From positions 1 to 36,633 of the forward strand of contig JAEUVA010000031.1 in NCBI GenBank assembly GCA_016787045.1: a stretch of 36,633 nucleotides of DNA, read 5' to 3'. Each line of letters opens with the position of its first letter. Within the stretch, counting starts at the first letter, position 1. The position numbers and the translations under genes are program-made. The notes below the pieces were generated by a model, which saw only the letters and a program-made list of their open reading frames with translations, did not search any database and was not told the origin of the DNA. The DNA comes from Chitinophagales bacterium (lineage in GTDB: Bacteria; Bacteroidota; Bacteroidia; Chitinophagales; LD1). Of the stretch, positions 7,901-16,071 are shown piece after piece.

Positions 7901-10803
7901 CCACCTGCACCGCCATTACCACCTGCTCCAATTTCACCGGTAGAGGCATTGCCGCCAAGTCCACCGGGGCCGCCAACACCACCTGCACCACCTAATCCAC
8001 CTGCACCACCTAATCCTGCAGTGCCTACAAAAAACTGGCAGTTGGTAAAATCAGCATTTAGACCATTGTTGTACATATACACTCCAAGGGCGGTTCCTCC
8101 ACCCCAACCACCACCACCACCGGTGCCGCCTTGGCCACCGCCACCGCCACCACCGCCACCGTTACCGGTACCGTTTATACAAAAAATGCAAGATTGGCCA
8201 CCACCACCACCACCGCCACTCCCACCACTCCCACCACCACCATCGGTGCCGTTACCGCCTTGCAAACCGGGCACAAAAAAACCGCCAGTAAAGGTACCCA
8301 CTGAAGGTGTACCCGCTGTACCGGGAGTGCCCACTAATCCGGTACCAGCATTTCCACTACTACCGGGGTTGCCTGATGCACCACCGCCACCACCTGCCGG
8401 TCCTGCGCCACCGTTTACTCCACCACCTGCACCACCCACACCGCCTGCACTGCTACCCTTGCCTCCGGATCCACCACCACCGCCACCACCACCGGAACGG
8501 GGGTCGCCAGATGTAGTACCTGCGCTTCCGGCAGCACCATTAGTGCCACCCACATTCCCATTACCCGGAGCAGCACCTGCACCTCCACTGCCATTGCCAC
8601 CGGGTACGTTTGCGTTGTCGTTATCGTTGGCTCCAGGAGAACCGTTGGTTCCGGCAGTACCGTTTGAGCCGGCCACTCCGGGTGTACCGGGTTGTCCGTT
8701 TCCACCTTTACCGGCAATTACCTGGCAGCGAACAAACTGATAATTGCTGCAATTAGTAAGGTGGAAAACATAATTGCTCATGCCTGAACCCGTTACCGCG
8801 TTGGGGCAATCTTGTGTTTCAAACGTTAAATCCTGAAAGCGGAAATAAGCCTGAGAATTCATGTATATAGCTACAATACGCTGTTGGTTTGTTGCACCTT
8901 CGGGGTTGCTGTTGTTGCGGTATATGCGAGTAAGCCCTGGCGTACTGCTTTTGGTCCACGTTATGGGGTCAAAACCACCTTCTAATGTGGTGTAACTGGT
9001 AATGTTTGTAATCGGATTGCTAAGGGTGTAAGTACCGGTACCCATTTTTATAATGGAGTTGTTGCATTGCGCCAAAGCCAGTGCACCTGCTAAACTGGCC
9101 GGGCTGCCCTGGGTTCCGTTTCCGGTACCATTAACCGTGGCATAGATTACCGCACAACTTTGTGGCGGTGGTGGAGCAGCTAAATTGATTTGCGAACAAA
9201 CGGTATCGCTAGGGCAATTATCTGCATCTGTTACCCAAACACAGTAATTGGTAGATGTAGTAGGAGTGGCAGTAGGGTTATTGCAACTTGTACAACTGAG
9301 GTTAGTTGTGGGAGTCCAATGATAGGTGGGGTTGGAAATGTTGGTAGATGCTAGCAAACTCACTGAACCGTTGGAGCAGAGCGTTATGCTTGGTGGAAAA
9401 ACGCTGATGCTTGGTTTTGGATTCCGTTTCACTAAAACAGCATCTGTTTTTTGACAGCCGCTGGCATAAAATGCTGTAACAGTATAAAGTTTGGTGCTGG
9501 CAGGGCTAACCGTAATACTTTGTGTATTCCAGGTTTGTGTGCCATCGCTCCAAGCATAGCTGGTTGGTGAGCCACCTACCACGGTGGCGTTGAGTGTGGT
9601 GCTTTGTCCCGGGCAGAGCGTTACATCCGGCCCGGCATTAACCGGTGGGTCGCTACTGGGTATTACGTTGATTTGATACGAATAGGTGTTGGTTCCTATG
9701 ATGGGGCAGGCGTTGTCTTTTACCTGAACTGTAAACAAGTGTGTGCCTACATCGTTTGAGTTGGTGTTCCAGCAAAAAGTGCCGGTGGGGTGCGGTGAAC
9801 CTGCGGCAGTAAATGTAGCTCCGGGTATGCCGTTATTCCAGGTCATGGTTACTATTTGCCCGGCATCGGGGTCGTTACTATTAATGGTAAAACAATTGTT
9901 AGAGCAAGCCGGTACGGTAATGCTAAAATTATTGCTGCCATTGGTGCCTGTGGCAGTAGGCAACTGGTTATTGCAATTGATAATGGTAAACTGCATATCG
10001 CGCACTACGCAGCCAATCAAAACTCCGTTGCGGTACTCGTTAACACGTATTGCCATTACCCCGATTTGTAAGGCGCTGGGTGTAAAGTTGATATCGCCAT
10101 TAACCGGATTAACACTGAAAGGTGCGCTAACTACAAACGGATTGTTGGCACTTAAAGAGCCGGTATAGGGCACAGGGGTAGTACCACTCATTGGGCTTAC
10201 GGATTGAAACGTAATGGAGTCTCCATCAATATCCACCACACCATGGTTGTACTTGACGGGCTGGTTGATACAAAAGAAGGGTACCGGGTCATTGAGAAAA
10301 GCCGGTGAGTTGTTACAAGGGCTTAGGGTATTATCCAAAGCACAAGTGGTGATAGTCATGTTTTGATTGCCCGGTTGTTGTAAGTTGGTAATGGCATAAT
10401 TTCGGCAACAACTGCTCCAGCCCAAAATCCAATCGGTACCACAGCCCGGAGGCAGGTTCAGTATCCCTTCATACACGTGTTTTTCTACTCCGTACTGTCC
10501 GTTTCCACCACAAGCAGTATTGCCGGCCTGTTGCTGGCATACGGGGGTAATATCTAGTAAACTAACTCTTTGTAGGGTAATACTACTTGTTACTCCACAT
10601 TGTTGTGAAGAATAACTTACTGTTTGCGCGTTACCGATGTCCACCCCCTTGCAATCGCGGTAGAGTTGTAAGCGTATGCGGTATTGGCCCGGGCTAATGC
10701 ACTCGTATTGCAAATCGGCACCCATTAAGTGAGTGGCCTGCGCGTCATAGCAAATAAGAAGAGAAGATAAAACGAGAAGAATGGCCGAGTAGAAATTCTT
10801 CAT
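4912..10803 (-). CDS. Giant T9SS type B adhesin-like protein with glycine-rich insert and SprB repeats
   Basis: This 1963-aa secreted protein starts with a signal peptide (MKNFYSAILLVLSSLLICYDAQA) followed by a Cys-rich N-terminal domain (about 24-280). PKD/Ig-like segments follow to about 545, then a beta-helix-like domain (about 550-700). A glycine-rich, PE_PGRS/collagen-like stretch follows (about 695-985, with GGNGGNGG and GGGGGGGG runs). After that come a PKD-like domain (about 1090-1170), an Ig-like domain, and seven SprB-like repeats of about 75 residues (about 1250-1790, each with a CxGxxxG-like start and a GxYxVxVxDxxxC end). The C-terminus (about 1870-1963, YEIFIPNAFTPNGDGVND ... 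YKGSVTLLK) is the gliding-motility/CHU_C type B sorting domain. In this family such proteins are exported by the T9SS and act at the cell surface in adhesion or gliding. The specific ligand is unknown. It is a single-gene unit with its own 5' gap. Confidence 0.93.
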   Translation of the reverse strand: MKNFYSAILLVLSSLLICYDAQATHLMGADLQYECISPGQYRIRLQLYRDCKGVDIGNAQTVSYSSQQCGVTSSITLQRVSLLDITPVCQQQAGNTACGGNGQYGVEKHVYEGILNLPPGCGTDWILGWSSCCRNYAITNLQQPGNQNMTITTCALDNTLSPCNNSPAFLNDPVPFFCINQPVKYNHGVVDIDGDSITFQSVSPMSGTTPVPYTGSLSANNPFVVSAPFSVNPVNGDINFTPSALQIGVMAIRVNEYRNGVLIGCVVRDMQFTIINCNNQLPTATGTNGSNNFSITVPACSNNCFTINSNDPDAGQIVTMTWNNGIPGATFTAAGSPHPTGTFCWNTNSNDVGTHLFTVQVKDNACPIIGTNTYSYQINVIPSSDPPVNAGPDVTLCPGQSTTLNATVVGGSPTSYAWSDGTQTWNTQSITVSPASTKLYTVTAFYASGCQKTDAVLVKRNPKPSISVFPPSITLCSNGSVSLLASTNISNPTYHWTPTTNLSCTSCNNPTATPTTSTNYCVWVTDADNCPSDTVCSQINLAAPPPPQSCAVIYATVNGTGNGTQGSPASLAGALALAQCNNSIIKMGTGTYTLSNPITNITSYTTLEGGFDPITWTKSSTPGLTRIYRNNSNPEGATNQQRIVAIYMNSQAYFRFQDLTFETQDCPNAVTGSGMSNYVFHLTNCSNYQFVRCQVIAGKGGNGQPGTPGVAGSNGTAGTNGSPGANDNDNANVPGGNGSGGAGAAPGNGNVGGTNGAAGSAGTTSGDPRSGGGGGGGGSGGKGSSAGGVGGAGGGVNGGAGPAGGGGGASGNPGSSGNAGTGLVGTPGTAGTPSVGTFTGGFFVPGLQGGNGTDGGGGSGGSGGGGGGGQSCIFCINGTGNGGGGGGGGGQGGTGGGGGWGGGTALGVYMYNNGLNADFTNCQFFVGTAGLGGAGGLGGAGGVGGPGGLGGNASTGEIGAGGNGGAGGNGGNGGNGGNGGNGSAGLIYVDGGVSPLTTDINFNLAAQPTITVSNVSCTFRDVTYTGPSASAWNLGASATNATPSGTSVITQYTLSGRKDIVFNGQNYVGFSNIAIDANSYVPDIQTNAASFAGDTFILCQGSSADFNAIIPGATSFDWNFGGAVTPNTYVGAQFQNLSGLVFNTSGIFKIRLRINTDCCGWSPYDSIWIIVEPNPTLVINGVFAFCPGNSVTLNASGSTYYAWSPPTGLDTVYGPTVVATPGGTTTYLLTGYSFYGHCTIDSAITLTEISPPALTFSTQPATCGDNGSVTVNPNPAGNYSYLWNDPANQTTQTASNLSPGNYSVSVIDNSSTCSATDGVALGSGVGPQAFIDSTANVLCFGACNGAARVRGILGSGSFTYNWSNGATTALISGVCAGTYTVTVNDIIQNCSVSASVTIAEPPLLTVAVISTDSATCSTTPDGEALVDGAGGTGPYFYFWNDPGQQDSARAVNLLPGSYTVTVVDNNACTATTVVNIYAPPLTTSLTHIATPVSCYGGSNGAIDLTINGNAGPYTIQWNTPNSDVTEDVSNLPYGYYSVQVIDTNNCAAAGGDSILVNQPPQLLIDTNVVDISCFGQTDGSIALAVSGGTTPYNAPTWSTGSSANPYTGLAAGIYDVSITDANNCPATVQGIVINEPAQLTLNPTATDVTCPGFNDGTINANPTGGSPTFAFVWSPNAGNTQTVTSLAPGTYSVTATDSRNCTASGTATVIELPGIDISAITKNVLCYPLQNGLIVLNAVTFNPPATYLWSTGATTSSLYNLPSGNYSVTITDQNNCQRDTSFTLLNDDVFSIDATPPVDTINLGQSVQLDVTANGGNIGSVLWLPGNGLNCTDCVSPTASPIKTILYNVTVTSDSGCVAYDSVRIVVIPKYEIFIPNAFTPNGDGVNDYFEVFGNKESWKQFNVMVFNRIGEKVYESDDMNFKWDGTFKGVKQNPAVFVYVVSIVFLDNYTPELYKGSVTLLK
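7850..8720 (-). repeat. Glycine-codon minisatellite inside the giant adhesin gene
   Basis: The part of the gene encoding residues about 695-985 is a low-complexity tract of GGN codons. On the plus strand it reads as CCN triplets; near 7862-7925 they form near-perfect 9-bp units (CCGCCATTA variants) encoding repeated Gly-Gly-Asn. Two islands of ordinary sequence remain: a cysteine motif (CIFCINGTGNG, near 8170) and VYMYNNGLNADFTNCQFFVG (near 8030-8085). The latter looks like a beta-helix coil, so the glycine runs appear to be expansions inserted into turns of a beta-helix. Such tracts are prone to in-frame length change. Confidence 0.75.
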
Positions 10804-10955
10804 AGCGGGTCAGGGTTGCTAGGTTAAGTGCGTGAATGTACAAGAACTGTTTTACTTTTTGAACAACTGTTTGAAAAAATAATAACACAAAGTACACATT
10901 TCGGTAAGTTAGATGGTAAACGCAGAAAAACGGTTGTAACGCCCGATATGGAGTG

Positions 10956-10986
10956 TTTGGCGGTTACATCAAAAGTTTAACCTTTG
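10956..10986 (+). promoter_or_regulatory. Candidate Bacteroidota-type promoter for leucine dehydrogenase
   Basis: TTTG at 10956-10959 lies 18 bases before TAACCTTTG at 10978-10986. This resembles the -33/-7 pair TTTG and TAnnTTTG, with one extra base inside the -7 box. It overlaps the TTG at 10984 that opens the longest frame, supporting the downstream ATG at 11032 as the real start. Confidence 0.35.
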
Positions 10987-11031
10987 CCGCGCTTTTTTAA
11001 AGAAAAGTTCTTGCAAATAATTACAGAAAAT

Positions 11032-12126
11032 ATGAGTGCATCACAGGTGATGAAAAGCGCAGAAAAACTTCCTTCTAACCTATTTGCCATGGTAGAGCCC
11101 ATGGAGCATGAACAGGTAATGTTTTTTAACGACCCCGAAACCGGATTGAAAGGAATAATTGGGGTGCATAACACCGTACTTGGTCCTTCATTGGGCGGTT
11201 GCCGTATTTGGAACTATGAGTCAGAAACAGACGCACTATGGGATGTACTTCGCCTATCGCGTGGCATGACGTTTAAATCATCTATCAGCGGTATAAACTT
11301 AGGTGGAGGGAAGGCCGTAATTTTAGCCAATTCTAAAGCAAAACGCGATGAAAAATACTGGCGCAGGTTTGGGCAGTTTGTAGATAGTTTAAATGGCAAA
11401 TACATTACTGCCGAAGACGTAGGCACCAGCACTGAAGTAATGAGCTATGTAATGCAGGAAACCAAGCACGTAACGGGCAAGCCCGAAAGTGCCGGGGGTA
11501 CAGGTGACCCCTCACCGTTTACTGCATACGGTGTTTTCTTGGGGCTCAAAGCCAGCATAAAGCAGGCCTTTGGCAGCGACAGTTTAGCCGGCAAAAAAGT
11601 ATCTGTGCAGGGAGTGGGTCATGTGGGGTACTATTTGGTAAAACACCTAACCAATGAGGGAGCAAAGGTATTTGTGGCAGATATCAACCAGCAAAACCTA
11701 GATGCCGTGGTGCGCGATTTTGGAGCCACAGTAGTGGGTACACATGAAATCTATGATATAGATACCGATGTGTATGCGCCTTGTGCTTTGGGGGCTACAG
11801 TCAATACAGATACAATTTCAACGCTCAAGTGTGCAGTAATAGCCGGTGCAGCCAACAATCAATTGGCCGATGAAACCATACATGGCAATTTGCTAAAAGA
11901 CAAAGGCATTTTGTATGCTCCCGATTTTTTGATTAATGCCGGTGGCGTTATCAATTGCTACCGCGAAGTTCACAACCTGAGTGAGCAAGAGGCAAATGCA
12001 CTTATCGAAGGCATTTACGAGCGCACACTTGGCATATTTGCACGTGCCTCTGCCGAAAACATTTCCACACAGGAAGCAGCTATCAAAATTGCTGTAGAGC
12101 GCATAAATTCTTCAAAAGCTAATTAA
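11032..12126 (+). CDS. Leucine dehydrogenase (Glu/Leu/Phe/Val dehydrogenase family)
   Basis: This 365-aa NAD-dependent enzyme reversibly deaminates branched-chain amino acids to 2-oxo acids plus ammonia in the cytoplasm. The N-terminal domain carries GPSLGGCRIW and the catalytic lysine pair Lys82 (MTFKSS) and Lys94 (GGGKAV). Their spacing is the same as Lys68/Lys80 in Bacillus leucine dehydrogenase. The Rossmann glycine motif is VQGVGHVGYYL, and AGAANNQLAD and YAPDFLINAGGVIN are family signatures. I chose ATG 11032 (MSASQVMKSAEKL) over an in-frame TTG at 10984 because the latter falls inside a candidate promoter and the length then matches the family (about 364 aa). nusB follows after 31 bp, so the two are probably co-transcribed. 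Valine or phenylalanine preference cannot be excluded by eye. Confidence 0.92.
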   Translation: MSASQVMKSAEKLPSNLFAMVEPMEHEQVMFFNDPETGLKGIIGVHNTVLGPSLGGCRIWNYESETDALWDVLRLSRGMTFKSSISGINLGGGKAVILANSKAKRDEKYWRRFGQFVDSLNGKYITAEDVGTSTEVMSYVMQETKHVTGKPESAGGTGDPSPFTAYGVFLGLKASIKQAFGSDSLAGKKVSVQGVGHVGYYLVKHLTNEGAKVFVADINQQNLDAVVRDFGATVVGTHEIYDIDTDVYAPCALGATVNTDTISTLKCAVIAGAANNQLADETIHGNLLKDKGILYAPDFLINAGGVINCYREVHNLSEQEANALIEGIYERTLGIFARASAENISTQEAAIKIAVERINSSKAN

Positions 12127-12157
12127 TACATTCTCACATACTCAAATTACACCATTC

Positions 12158-13096
12158 ATGTTAGGCAGAAGAAATTTACGGGTTAAAGTGATGCAAGCGC
12201 TGTATGGTTGGGAGTTAGACCGTGAAGTTCCTTTGCAAAAGCTAGAAGGGCTGCTCCGCACGCAAACCGAAAAATCGGTAGCACTCTTTTTAACCAACTT
12301 ATTGTATTTAGTAGAGGTTTGTAATTACAGCATGGTAGATAAAGCCAAGCGCCTGGCTAAGTACATTAAAACCGAAGATGATTTGAATGCCAGCACCACT
12401 GTGGCAGCAAATGCCATAGTTCAGTATTTGCAGAATGATACTGCATTTCAGGAAATGCTTCGTAAACAGGGCATTCGTAACTATGTGAACGAAGGGGTGG
12501 TAAAGAAAATGTTTACCGACTTGGCGGCTATTCCGGAGTACAAAACATACTCTGCTACAGCACAACCCACGGTAGAGCAAGACCGCGAAATAGTGATTAC
12601 CATATTGCGCGACATCATGAGCCGCAGCAAAGAGTTGGAACAACAGTTGGAGGAAACTTTTCCAAATTTAGACGATGACCAATCACTTCTCTTGCATATC
12701 ATCAGCAAATACACCGAAGAGTTTACACCGGCAAAAAGCAATTTTTTAAGCGGATTAGAAGTATGGGAAGAGGAGAAAAAATTTGCATTTGAACTGTTGG
12801 AAAAAACAATTAAGCACAATGAAGAGCTGACCAACCTTATACAGCCCAATTTACGAAACTGGGAGATGGACAGAGTAGCTGTGATTGATTTAATTATGAT
12901 GAAAATGGCTATTTGCGAACTCATGTATTTTCCTACTGTGCCCATCAAAGTATCTATTAATGAATATATTGATATATCAAAGTTCTATAGTACTCCAAAG
13001 AGCAAAGATTTTGTGAATGGAGTATTAGATAAAGTAAAAGCGCAGCTACAAGAGCAAGGAGCCATAAAAAAACATGGACGAGGGTTGTTGGAGTAA
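12158..13096 (+). CDS. nusB: Transcription antitermination factor NusB, long Bacteroidota form
   Basis: NusB binds boxA RNA with S10/NusE and keeps RNA polymerase elongating through rRNA operons. The start MLGRRNLRVKVMQALYGWE matches the RR..(A/V)..ALY opening of NusB. The conserved core lies at the C-terminus (about 195-305: FAFELLEKTIKHNEELTNLI, NWEMDRVAVIDLIMMKMAICEL, VSINEYIDISKFYSTPKSKDFVNG). At 312 aa it is over twice the E. coli length because of a middle insertion, which is normal in Bacteroidota. It follows the leucine dehydrogenase gene by 31 bp and precedes the caspase-like gene by 77 bp. The DUF1573 and yajC genes often seen next to nusB in this phylum are absent here. Confidence 0.93.
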   Translation: MLGRRNLRVKVMQALYGWELDREVPLQKLEGLLRTQTEKSVALFLTNLLYLVEVCNYSMVDKAKRLAKYIKTEDDLNASTTVAANAIVQYLQNDTAFQEMLRKQGIRNYVNEGVVKKMFTDLAAIPEYKTYSATAQPTVEQDREIVITILRDIMSRSKELEQQLEETFPNLDDDQSLLLHIISKYTEEFTPAKSNFLSGLEVWEEEKKFAFELLEKTIKHNEELTNLIQPNLRNWEMDRVAVIDLIMMKMAICELMYFPTVPIKVSINEYIDISKFYSTPKSKDFVNGVLDKVKAQLQEQGAIKKHGRGLLE

Positions 13097-13173
13097 GAAT
13101 TGACTCCATTGCGGCATTGCATTTAACATCCTTACATCGCTTAGTTTCAGTATTAATATTTTACTTAGCCCCC

Positions 13174-15198
13174 ATGAGGATTGTAGTTTTTCTTGTTATT
13201 TGCTTTGCCTACTCTCAAGTGTTTGCCCAAAACAGGGGAGGAGTGGTGGAGAATTTGCAAAGCGGTTTCACCGTATCGGCAGACAGTACATTTGCTATTG
13301 TAGCCGGGGTTTCTGCCTATGAGTTTATTCAGCCGTTGCGCTATGCTGATGCTGATGCTAAAGAGTTTTATCGTTATCTTACTGCTAAAACCGGTGCAGG
13401 CATACCGGCAGATAACGTAAAATTACTGCTCAATAAAGATGCTTCGCGCAGTTCATTGCTAAATAATGTGTATGCGTTTTTGGCAAAAAATAAAGACAAA
13501 GCCAAGCGCATCATCATTTACTTTTCCGGCCATGGCGATGCCGATGCATTTGGCGAACAGTATTTGTTGGCAGCAGGATGTAACCCGGCAGGCGATGTAA
13601 ATAATTATGCCGCTACAGATGCGGTATCTGTAAACGAATTAAAAAATAAGCTAAAGCTATTTTTAGGAGCAGGTATTGAGGTGATGTTAGTGATGGATGC
13701 TTGCCGCACTACAAAACTGATTAGCGGTTCTTCAAACAATCTACTAGACATTACTGCCCACTTAGAGCAAGTGAATGGCGAGTTGCTTTTTCTGTCTTGC
13801 GAAAAAGGGCAAGTATCGCAAGAGGGTACACAATGGGGAAATGGCCGTGGCTTATATTCTTTTCACTTATTAAACGGGCTTTGGGGTACAGCCGATAAAG
13901 ACAAAAACGGCACCATTACAATTGATGAAATAAAGAGATATACGGATAGTAAAATATACGATGACCCTAACAACAAAACATCGCAAAGTCCGGTGTTTAG
14001 ATATACGCACAACTCTACCCACCCGCTGTTTCCTTGCGTGGCAGATGCAGGTGCTAACGTGTTGGCAATGGGCACAGTTGGCGGAGAAGTGGGTTACAAG
14101 AATGCAATTCGTATTAAAGCATCTGCTGTGCCAGATGTTAATCTCACCAAGTTATACACTGCGGTAGCTACTAAAAAATTTTTGCAGCCAGAGTCAGATT
14201 GTGCAATGTATTATTTAGAGCAATTGAAAAAAAGTAAAGTTGCTGCAGATGTAGTCAATAATGCTGCTAATACTATAGCATTAGAAATGTTGGACTCCTG
14301 TATGCGAACTATGAACCTGTACATAGGCGGATTAGACAAATTGGGTAACTACCAATATCGCCTGGGTAAGATTTTTACCAACGGAAAAGAGTTGTTTGAA
14401 AAGGCAAGCAATTTGTTGGCCGTTTTTAACCCGGAGATAATTGAAGTGAACAAACATATCGGTTTGTTTTTTAGTGGAAGAAGCGTATTGGAAATTGAAG
14501 ATGATGCGCAGCGCACGGCTAAACTTCCGGAGGCATTGCAAGCAGTAAACGAAGCACTCAAAATAAAACCCAACGCAGCGTATCTGCATCACTTAAAAGC
14601 GTTGGTGGTAAATGCGATGGGAAAAAAAGAGGAGGCAATTTTGAGCGAGAAAGAAGCCATTCGCTTAGCGCCCAATTGGATTTATCCATACAATACTTTG
14701 GGGGGCATTTATTTTAGCCAAAGAAAGTATGGCGAAGCAATAGAGCAATACAATAAAGCATTGGCTATAGACACCAACAGTTTTTTGCCGTACGTAGGAC
14801 TGGGTAATGCCTGGAAAAAATCAGGGAAGTTTAATCAGGCGCTTGTTTACTATAACCTCTCTGTACAAAAAGATTCATTAAGCGCAGTCAGTTTTTACAA
14901 CAGAGGGTTCTTTTACTTGCACAGCAACGAAGCTGAAAAAGCAAAAAAAGACTTTGAGAGATGCCTCAAAATTGACCCCCGTTTTTACGATGGTTATTTG
15001 GGGTTAGCCATGTATTATGAAAAAAAGCAACAATACAACGAAGCGTTTAAGCAATATGAGCTTGCTATAGCCATTGACAAATCTGCATTAAAAGAAATGC
15101 AAAGCAGTGCAGCTTCATTTGAAATGCTCGGCAACAAAACTCAAGCGGACGTTTACAGAGAACAGATAAAAGTACTGGAAACAAAATACAGGAAGTAG
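13174..15198 (+). CDS. Secreted caspase-fold (C14) peptidase with EF-hand-like loop and TPR tail
   Basis: This 674-aa protein has a signal peptide (MRIVVFLVICFAYSQVFA, then QNRGG). Next comes a caspase/metacaspase domain (about 40-270) with catalytic His120 in YFSGHGD and Cys177 in MDACRT, so the dyad looks intact. At about 241-252 the sequence DKDKNGTITIDE fits a calcium-binding EF-hand-type loop inside or just after the peptidase domain. The C-terminal part (about 450-660) holds at least five TPR motifs (AIEQYNKALAIDTNSFLPYVGLG and similar). The longest frame starts at TTG 13117, but the ATG at 13174 gives a proper signal peptide. Location is probably periplasmic or surface; substrate unknown. 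Metacaspases typically cut after Arg/Lys. It converges on the next gene with only 8 bp between stops. Confidence 0.88.
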   Translation: MRIVVFLVICFAYSQVFAQNRGGVVENLQSGFTVSADSTFAIVAGVSAYEFIQPLRYADADAKEFYRYLTAKTGAGIPADNVKLLLNKDASRSSLLNNVYAFLAKNKDKAKRIIIYFSGHGDADAFGEQYLLAAGCNPAGDVNNYAATDAVSVNELKNKLKLFLGAGIEVMLVMDACRTTKLISGSSNNLLDITAHLEQVNGELLFLSCEKGQVSQEGTQWGNGRGLYSFHLLNGLWGTADKDKNGTITIDEIKRYTDSKIYDDPNNKTSQSPVFRYTHNSTHPLFPCVADAGANVLAMGTVGGEVGYKNAIRIKASAVPDVNLTKLYTAVATKKFLQPESDCAMYYLEQLKKSKVAADVVNNAANTIALEMLDSCMRTMNLYIGGLDKLGNYQYRLGKIFTNGKELFEKASNLLAVFNPEIIEVNKHIGLFFSGRSVLEIEDDAQRTAKLPEALQAVNEALKIKPNAAYLHHLKALVVNAMGKKEEAILSEKEAIRLAPNWIYPYNTLGGIYFSQRKYGEAIEQYNKALAIDTNSFLPYVGLGNAWKKSGKFNQALVYYNLSVQKDSLSAVSFYNRGFFYLHSNEAEKAKKDFERCLKIDPRFYDGYLGLAMYYEKKQQYNEAFKQYELAIAIDKSALKEMQSSAASFEMLGNKTQADVYREQIKVLETKYRK

Positions 15199-15206
15199 TT
15201 TTTACC

Positions 15207-16061
15207 TTATACTAAATCACTCAGCGATTTCATTCGCTCCAAACGCTTTGGCTCGTTTTTGCAAAGCCACTTGTCTTCACTCAGTTCTTTGAGCGCCAAG
15301 CCAAAATACATTTTGTACAGTTCCTCATTTTTAAGCAAATAGAGCTCTCCCAGTTCTTCATATACATATCCATCGGGCTTGTTGCTTTCTATCATTTCTT
15401 CCAGTAAACCAAGTTGTATGGTAATGGCTTGTTCAACTTTATTCAAAGCACGAAGGGTACGGGCTACGCACCATTTTGCTAAAAATATTTCTGAAGCTGA
15501 TTTTTTTTCTTCGCGCCATTGCAATGCGCGCAGAAAAATGCTGAGCGCTTTTTCATATTCCTGTAAGTCAAAATAGCTCCAACCTAAATTGTTGTATAAA
15601 GAACCTAACCAGTTTTTTGCTTGTTCTTGTTCCGATTTCTCTGCCAACAGTAGCGCCTGCTCATTGATGCTGATGGCTTCCTCCGGTTTGGCAACAATGG
15701 CCAGCATGTGTAGGGCATCTATGGCGTAACTATCTTGTTTTAGTTGTTGTGCAAGAGCAAATGCCTGTTCAAAATGTAACCTTGCATCTGGCTTGTTACC
15801 GCTGCTGTTGTAGGTTCTACCACGCTCTAAGTGATAGCGAATATGCGCAGTAATAGAACTTTCTGGCAAAAGCTTTTCTGTGGCATTTAGCAAAGTGTGT
15901 GCTTCGTCAAACATACCACGCAAGCTATAGGTGCGGGCAATTTGGGTTTGGAGTTCTAACTGGTAGCCGCTGCTACCATCTATTCCATCCAATAGTTCTC
16001 TAAATTTTTTCTCTGTTTCTGCGGGTTGATGATAGTTCCACAGTTTGTCAAAATCTTGCAT
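15207..16061 (-). CDS. Cytoplasmic TPR-repeat protein
   Basis: This 284-aa protein has no signal peptide or membrane segment and is almost entirely tetratricopeptide-like helix pairs, for example SLRGMFDEAHTLLNATEKLLP (about 47-67), GNKPDARLHFEQAFALAQQ and LYNNLGWSYFDLQEYEKALSIFLRAL (about 155-180). TPR folds are protein-protein scaffolds, so the function cannot be read from sequence. It begins 10 bp after the M20 dipeptidase stop on the same strand, so the two are probably an operon. No kinase, DNA-binding or enzymatic domain is fused to it. Confidence 0.8.
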   Translation of the reverse strand: MQDFDKLWNYHQPAETEKKFRELLDGIDGSSGYQLELQTQIARTYSLRGMFDEAHTLLNATEKLLPESSITAHIRYHLERGRTYNSSGNKPDARLHFEQAFALAQQLKQDSYAIDALHMLAIVAKPEEAISINEQALLLAEKSEQEQAKNWLGSLYNNLGWSYFDLQEYEKALSIFLRALQWREEKKSASEIFLAKWCVARTLRALNKVEQAITIQLGLLEEMIESNKPDGYVYEELGELYLLKNEELYKMYFGLALKELSEDKWLCKNEPKRLERMKSLSDLV

Positions 16062-16071
16062 TTGATGCCAT

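Noticed and set aside
7871..8740. Long proline-rich open frame on the plus strand
   Set aside because: It is the complement of the glycine-codon tract of the giant adhesin; GGN codons read as CCN on the other strand and contain no stops.
10984..11031. TTG at 10984 as the start of leucine dehydrogenase
   Set aside because: It overlaps a candidate -7 promoter box and would add 16 non-conserved residues; ATG 11032 gives the family length.
13117..13173. Extended N-terminus of the caspase-like protein
   Set aside because: ATG 13174 begins a clean signal peptide; the upstream TTG would place 19 residues before it.
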